Source: Welwitschia mirabilis
Lineage: Eukaryota > Gnetophyta > Gnetopsida > Welwitschiales
Direction of reading: 5' to 3'
NCBI GenBank assembly: GCA_051453625.1
Contig: JBOZIK010000001.1
Location: forward strand, 287,055,746-287,119,745
Length of the DNA stretch: 64,000 nt
Shown here: piece by piece, positions 58,907-64,000 of the stretch
Layout: each line of letters opens with the position of its first letter
Position numbering within the stretch: the stretch's first letter is position 1
The notes under the pieces: generated by a model
The model's input: the letters and a program-made list of their open reading frames with translations, nothing else
What the model was told of the DNA's origin: nothing
The model's database searches: none
Made by a program: the position numbers and the translations under genes

Positions 58907-60985
58907 CATTAATACTTGCTTGATTATGGGCTCTTTAGGCTAAGGAAACTCTCATGATAGAATTTCAACTTTTTATCACTCTATATCATGCATACCAATG
59001 TTCTATACTAGATTCTAATGTAATTTCTAATGTATATGAAGAAAATTTTAAATTTTAGAAAGTAAGAAAAAATCTATTATTGAATATACCCATACTATAA
59101 TAATCTACTATGAAGAGGATATATGTTAGTATGTCTTTACTAGGCATCATACAAGAAAACTAGTTTTCTATCTTAGAAGTGTATTTTTATACTACCTTCC
59201 AAGAACCTATAAGAAATGACATGCTAGTATGAAGGATGACCACACTGTATATGGATATGTAAAGTGTTAGCATCATTTTTGTCATGGATGACTGCATATG
59301 TAAATGTAAAGACTAAATCACATGTGGATAAATCTGTATCATCGTACTCATGCTTAACTTATATGCTAGATTAGATTTAATGTGTAAATTTAATTATATA
59401 ATGAATGATTATTTATAAGACATTTAAATAGCTATGAAATTATATGTATCTAGTGTACAAGCATAAAAAAGTTGAACGCAAGTCTGAAAGTCCCTTTTTA
59501 ATGATGGATCTAGGTGGTAAAGTAACTAGATAATGATAATACATTACATAGCAAGTATATAAAGAATTATGATTAAATATTATCAAAAATAGTTTGGAGT
59601 ATTAGTCATGTAAAATTTCTAAAATGTAAATTTACTATTAAGATAATTAAACTAGTTGTTATTCTATACATTTTATAGTTTATTAGAATAAAAACCTTCA
59701 CATTAGAAATAAATTAAATGAAGAGCTTTGACTAATTAACAACATCATGAGTATTTTATTTTGATGATTTAGAGTTAATAAATGAAGCTAGATATGAGGG
59801 ATTCCTTATTTTTAATATCATTCTTAAAAGTATATGGATAATTACCAAAGCTCTAAATTAAATAAAATAGTTTGGTTTAAAACCTCAAATGTTAAAAATA
59901 AAATATTTACCTTTTTTAACTTAGGATTCCCACCCATTTTTTAAATTTTAATAAAGGTTATTTTAATAAATTAAGATTCCAAATCCAACACAAGGGCATT
60001 TATTATCAAAAGAAATACATAAAAAAATGAATTTTTATCTTATACTTGATCCATATCATAACAAATCTCTATTATCCTTTCATAATAATAATCAATAGTT
60101 AAGAATTGCTCTTGTCTTTATAAAATTGAAATCCTAACTTTAGATTTTTATTGTTTAAGTTTTTCCATGAAGTTTCTATTCCTAAGTCATGTTATTGCAT
60201 TGTACAATAAGATTTGCATTTTCTATTTCTACTTACTAAAAATAAATCAATCTTGTCATTTATTTTACTAGTTCTACCATCTTTGACTTTGTAACCATAA
60301 AGAGAGCCAAATAGAATGTTTAGAAGACCTAGGAAGTTCCTTATGGAGGGGGTATTTTATGACTTCTTATAATAGTATGTCATTATTTACTTAGAGGATA
60401 TTAGGGGGGAAAAATATCTTCTTCAACAAATAGAAAAGATTGACTTCCTAACTTAGGTGTAGAATCTATTCATGAAGAAGAAAAGGCAAGCCTTGAAATT
60501 TCAAAATCAACATAAGGGAAACCATAATTTCCATTACTTCATCTTTAATTTCTAGGATTATAGATCAACTAAATTCCAATTTTGATCCATTTAATTTAGA
60601 TAAATATTTATCTAGGTTATGTGTAGAATTACAATAAAGCATGCTCTTAATAGATAAGAAGCTTTGTATTATGAATTTTTATTTAAAAATGAATTATTAC
60701 TTTTTAGATTTATCATTAGAAATGTGTTTCTATCATCTCATGTTTCAAATGCCTATACAAATTTCTCAACCCTAATTTTTTATTACCTGAAATGGAAAAA
60801 AGTTTCAGCATTTATCAATTTTACTATAATGTGATAAATGAAGAAATAAAAGTTACTAAGAGCATTCCTTTTTCAACTTTATTTAGTAGTATTTTTGAGG
60901 TTTATTAATGATTATAAACATTTTAATTCAAATTTTAATGAAATAAAGTAATATATTTTATTACAAAATGATAGATTAAAAGGTT
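58907..60985. other. 3' non-coding region before LTR-A copy 4
   Basis: A+T-rich, with no protein similarity recognised. By position it is the 3' untranslated region of the element whose integrase is at 57.7-58.5 kb. Confidence 0.45.
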
Positions 60986-60989
60986 TAAT

Positions 60990-62306
60990 GTCTACATATG
61001 AAATTTGACATACTTAGGTTCTAAACTATAGTTAATAATATATTTTAAATGTTATAAATATTATATTTTTTATTGAGTTATTATTAATCATGTCATATCC
61101 CCTAATCTTAAAAAAATATTATTAAAAAGAAATGAATTGTGGTATTTTATTAGTAAGTTATCCTGAGCTACGAAGACTTCATTAGATGCAAATAGACTAA
61201 ACGAACTAGCATAGTTGTCACTTCTACTAGTGGTGTTAGTGTTTTTATAGTTAATGATCTTAGGCAAAGAATAGAAAAATAGGGAATAAGACAATAAATT
61301 AACCTTACATCATAGAGCTAAGTTAGTCTACAATGAATAAATATCACGTATTTAAGTCCTATTATCTAAGGAGATCTATCATTTTCCATTTTTTAATAAT
61401 AAGGATATACCAATGTAATCTGTAATCCATAATAAAGGCCACATAAGTAAGGTCTATCTTAAGGATAAATTATCATCATGTTCATCACAGATCTATCCAT
61501 CATTGCATTAGAACTTAATTATTATAGATTCAAATCTCTTAAGGATCTGCTAATGACTGCTCTCATCATGAGGTTTTATGTCTCTCATCTTCCTCCCTAG
61601 GTATGAGAGAATGGTTAATTCATGAGGCATTTGTATTACTAATCTTAAGTATTTATTTATGGTAAATTGACATTGTCTTTAATATTTACATTAGTAGTAA
61701 ATGAAATTTGAGCTATGATTAAATTTATCCTTTTCTTTTATCATTAATATAATTATGATTAATAGCTACGTGATAATACATCTTTCATGTTCTTTTATAT
61801 TTATTCTTAAGGTCTATTCTTCTAATGTATTATTAGGATTTATATTATTGATATGTTAATGTTTTGATATGTTTCATGCTATCTTAGTATCTTTTATATT
61901 TCATTGTAAAACATAACACATCTAATATCTATGCTTTCATAATATTTAAAATCTACAGTGAATATTTTATAACTTATTTATGAGTCTAATTTGTGCTTAG
62001 TATAATATCTTTATCTTGTCTTGGGATTTCTTTGTATATTATCTTATGAAAAATAAATCTTAATTCCTAAGAGGAAAAATTCATAATATCTTAGTTTTTA
62101 ACTCTTCTTCAAATCCTTATCAAGAATGTTTTTTAAAACCTTGTGAGCTTTAAAAAACGTTTGAAATCCTTGAGATAGAATGATAATTATGGTTAAATAT
62201 ACTACCATAAAACACCCTAGTTTACTTATTTGGAACTACTACCTATGCCTTGATAGCTAGGTTATATCTTCCAAAGATTAAAAATTATAATAAAATTTAT
62301 GGCTTA
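60990..62306 (+). mobile_element. Decayed LTR, family A, copy 4
   Basis: Full-length match to family A. The landmarks GGTATGAGAGAATGG, TCATTAATATAATTATGATT, TTTCATTGTAAAAC and CCTTGATAGCTAGGTTATAT are all present. The 3' end is placed at GGCTTA (62306), a decayed CA end, because a clear primer site starts nine bases later. The minus-strand frame 61088-61294 inside it is chance. Confidence 0.8.
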
Positions 62307-62314
62307 AAAGTTTT

Positions 62315-62332
62315 TGGTGTCATTACTAGGGA
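62315..62332 (+). other. Decayed tRNA-Asp primer-binding site after LTR-A copy 4
   Basis: TGGTGTCATTACTAGGGA aligns without gaps to the tRNA-Asp primer site TGGCGCCGTTGCCGGGGA at 12 of 18 positions. All six differences are C-to-T or G-to-A, and all three CpG sites of the consensus are altered. It is preceded by TTTT and followed by TAGTAATTGG, as in Athila-like elements. It marks where the reverse transcript starts and fixes LTR-A copy 4 as a 5' LTR on the plus strand. Confidence 0.85.
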
Positions 62333-63550
62333 TAGTAATTGGTGCTTCTTAGCTCATTAAGACTGATTTCCTTTATGAAAATTCTTTTTTTTAAATATNN
62401 NNNNNNNNNNNNNNNNNNNNNNNNNNNNNNNNNNNNNNNNNNNNNNNNNNNNNNNNNNNNNNNNNNNNNNNNNNNNNNNNNNNNNNNNNNNNNNNNNNTT
62501 AGCTCCTTAAGATTGATTTCCTTTATGAAAATTCTTATTTTTTTTAAAGATTTATCATTATCAAAATATAAAAATTTTATATATTTAATGAAAACTATAA
62601 TAATATGGAATGTAAGAGTATGAATCTATGAACATTTTCCTTAGATCTATTACATGGGATTTACTTATATCCAAGTGTATTTTAATATTGGTTTTTAATT
62701 TTTAGTTAACAAAGAAAATTCTTAATCTTCTTACTAAAATTCATGAAATTTCTTTGTGTCTTTTTCTAGTTATAAGATGATTTATGTTGTGCATCTAAAA
62801 TTTCAAATTTAAAAATTTTCTTATTAAATGACTTATGCCATATAACATAATTTCACATTCTATTTAATATCTATGTTTTGTAATATAAGTTTCTAAAATT
62901 GATTATCACTAACATCACTTCTACTCTTGCTATTATGATTTTGTAAATTTATGTATTTAAAATTCCAACTTTTATTTTTAACATTTCTTATTAATTATCC
63001 TTAATAATCTATCATAAAAATCATTTTGTTAATCTTGATATATAATGCAACATTACATAAAGAAAGTGATAAATAGTAAGATAACAATCAACCTATAATA
63101 ATTTCAACTTTAAATCTAATTAGGAATATCCTAAACCTATACTTTAGACTAGTAGAAATTCAACCATAAATCCATAGATATTATTATAACTAAATTAGCC
63201 ATGTTTCAAATTGATAGAAATAGTATTTGTTAAGGATTTTCTAGGAGAAAATTACAAGACTTATGGCACTCTAAGTCTTTAGATAAATCCTTTTATATGA
63301 TTTTATCCTTACAAATGAATCAAACTAAAATAAAACTTCTTAGTCATTAATTTGTTATTCAAACTTCATATTCTAGATTATAAAGATACCTATTAATATT
63401 TAAAAAAATTTAAAGCCATAATTTATTATTCAAACTTCGTGATCTAAATTATTAAAATTTTTCTATGAAGTGATAACTACACAAATTAGGCAAGTAATAG
63501 AGATGATAACTATTGGTGATTTCACATCCTAAGAGTCAAATGAAAGATTG
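62333..63550. other. Leader of the LTR-A copy 4 element
   Basis: No protein similarity. A 100-N gap at 62399-62498 is flanked on both sides by the same stretch of about 50 bp (62349-62398 and 62499-62550). Confidence 0.5.
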
Positions 63551-64000
63551 GGATACTTTAGAAAACATAGTTTAAATTTTTAAAAATTAAGAAATACTTC
63601 TAGAATTTAACATATGGATAAAAAATTTAAATAATAAGTTAAGAAATATGCAATCCAAAGTAGGAAATAAACATGAGAAAAGACTAGACACTATAGATAA
63701 TACATGTGTTATGTATAACTTTGATGACTATGAGATAGATGAATGTTTTCCACTATACCTTATATAGAATACATAGAATTACTTTAGATAATACATGTCT
63801 TATGTGTAACTTTGATGACTATGAGATAGATGAATGTTTTCCACTATGAGATAGATGAATGTTTTCCTAACCCAATATACAAGGATATAGTAATTATTAA
63901 ATTGAATAATGTATAATCTAGGATATCCATTTTGAGATAATAACAATAGAACTCATCATTTACTTCATTCTGTATTTTGATCAAACTCTAAATAAGATGA
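63551..64000 (+). pseudogene. Possible gag fragment, zinc-knuckle region
   Basis: Plus-strand reading TCVMYNFDDYEIDECFP near 63705-63755 resembles the knuckle segment of Athila-like gag (CEICGGDHDTYDCP) after a charged stretch, as in the copy at 14.2-14.4 kb. A tandem repeat breaks up the segment. Tentative. Confidence 0.4.
63694..63870. repeat. 91-bp tandem duplication with a 25-bp sub-duplication
   Basis: TAGATAATACATG starts at 63694 and again at 63785 (period 91), with the following 70 bp nearly identical. At the end of unit 2, GATAGATGAATGTTTTCC is repeated once more about 25 bp later. The low divergence points to a recent event within an old element. Confidence 0.85.

Overview
This window looks like heterochromatic repeat DNA from a flowering-plant nuclear genome. 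It is very A+T-rich and draft quality, with 17 runs of N. No intact protein-coding gene, rRNA, tRNA or CRISPR array could be supported. Almost everything recognisable is a decayed transposable element. Most belong to Athila-like Ty3/gypsy LTR retrotransposons: the gag, protease, RT and integrase remnants look Athila-like, and one primer-binding site matches tRNA-Asp. There is also one plant L1-type LINE and two tRNA-derived SINEs with target-site duplications. I cannot name the species. The SINEs, the plant-type LINE and the Athila-like elements point to an angiosperm.

Layout. 1-2.3 kb: a less A+T-rich block with a 74-bp minisatellite, present twice around a 100-N gap. 2.9-4.1 kb: a minus-strand gypsy remnant in which protease is joined almost directly to the integrase C-terminus. 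8.85-9.0 and 9.94-10.16 kb: two minus-strand SINEs. 10.45-16.5 kb: LTR family A copy 1, then gag, protease and a truncated RT on the plus strand. 16.6-20.2 kb: LTR-A copy 2 with a decayed tRNA-Asp primer site and a gag fragment. 20.25-52.06 kb: a large nested plus-strand gypsy bounded by two LTR-B copies. Its gag, protease, RT, RNase H and integrase core run to 33.0 kb and its integrase tail resumes at 40.6 kb. Between these lies a second gypsy on the minus strand (33.0 to about 38.2 kb). A minus-strand LINE (about 42.1-48.95 kb) abuts the 3' LTR. 56.4-58.5 kb: LTR-A copy 3 followed by an orphan integrase. 61.0-64.0 kb: LTR-A copy 4, a clear tRNA-Asp primer site, and the start of another gag region.

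History inferred from the nesting: the LTR-A elements are oldest. The LTR-B element landed in the gag region of an LTR-A element and was itself interrupted by the minus-strand gypsy segment and the LINE. The LINE keeps intact zinc knuckles and a YADD motif and is the best preserved. Substitutions in the clearest primer site are all C-to-T or G-to-A, which suggests long-term decay of methylated cytosines.

Assembly caution: every gap of exactly 100 N, and at least one sized gap, is flanked by the same sequence on both sides. These are probably unmerged overlaps or haplotypes, so several apparent duplications here are likely artefacts. No new functional system was identified. The points most worth checking are the nested element, the palindromic tandem array inside LTR-B, the SINE family, and the 74-bp minisatellite.
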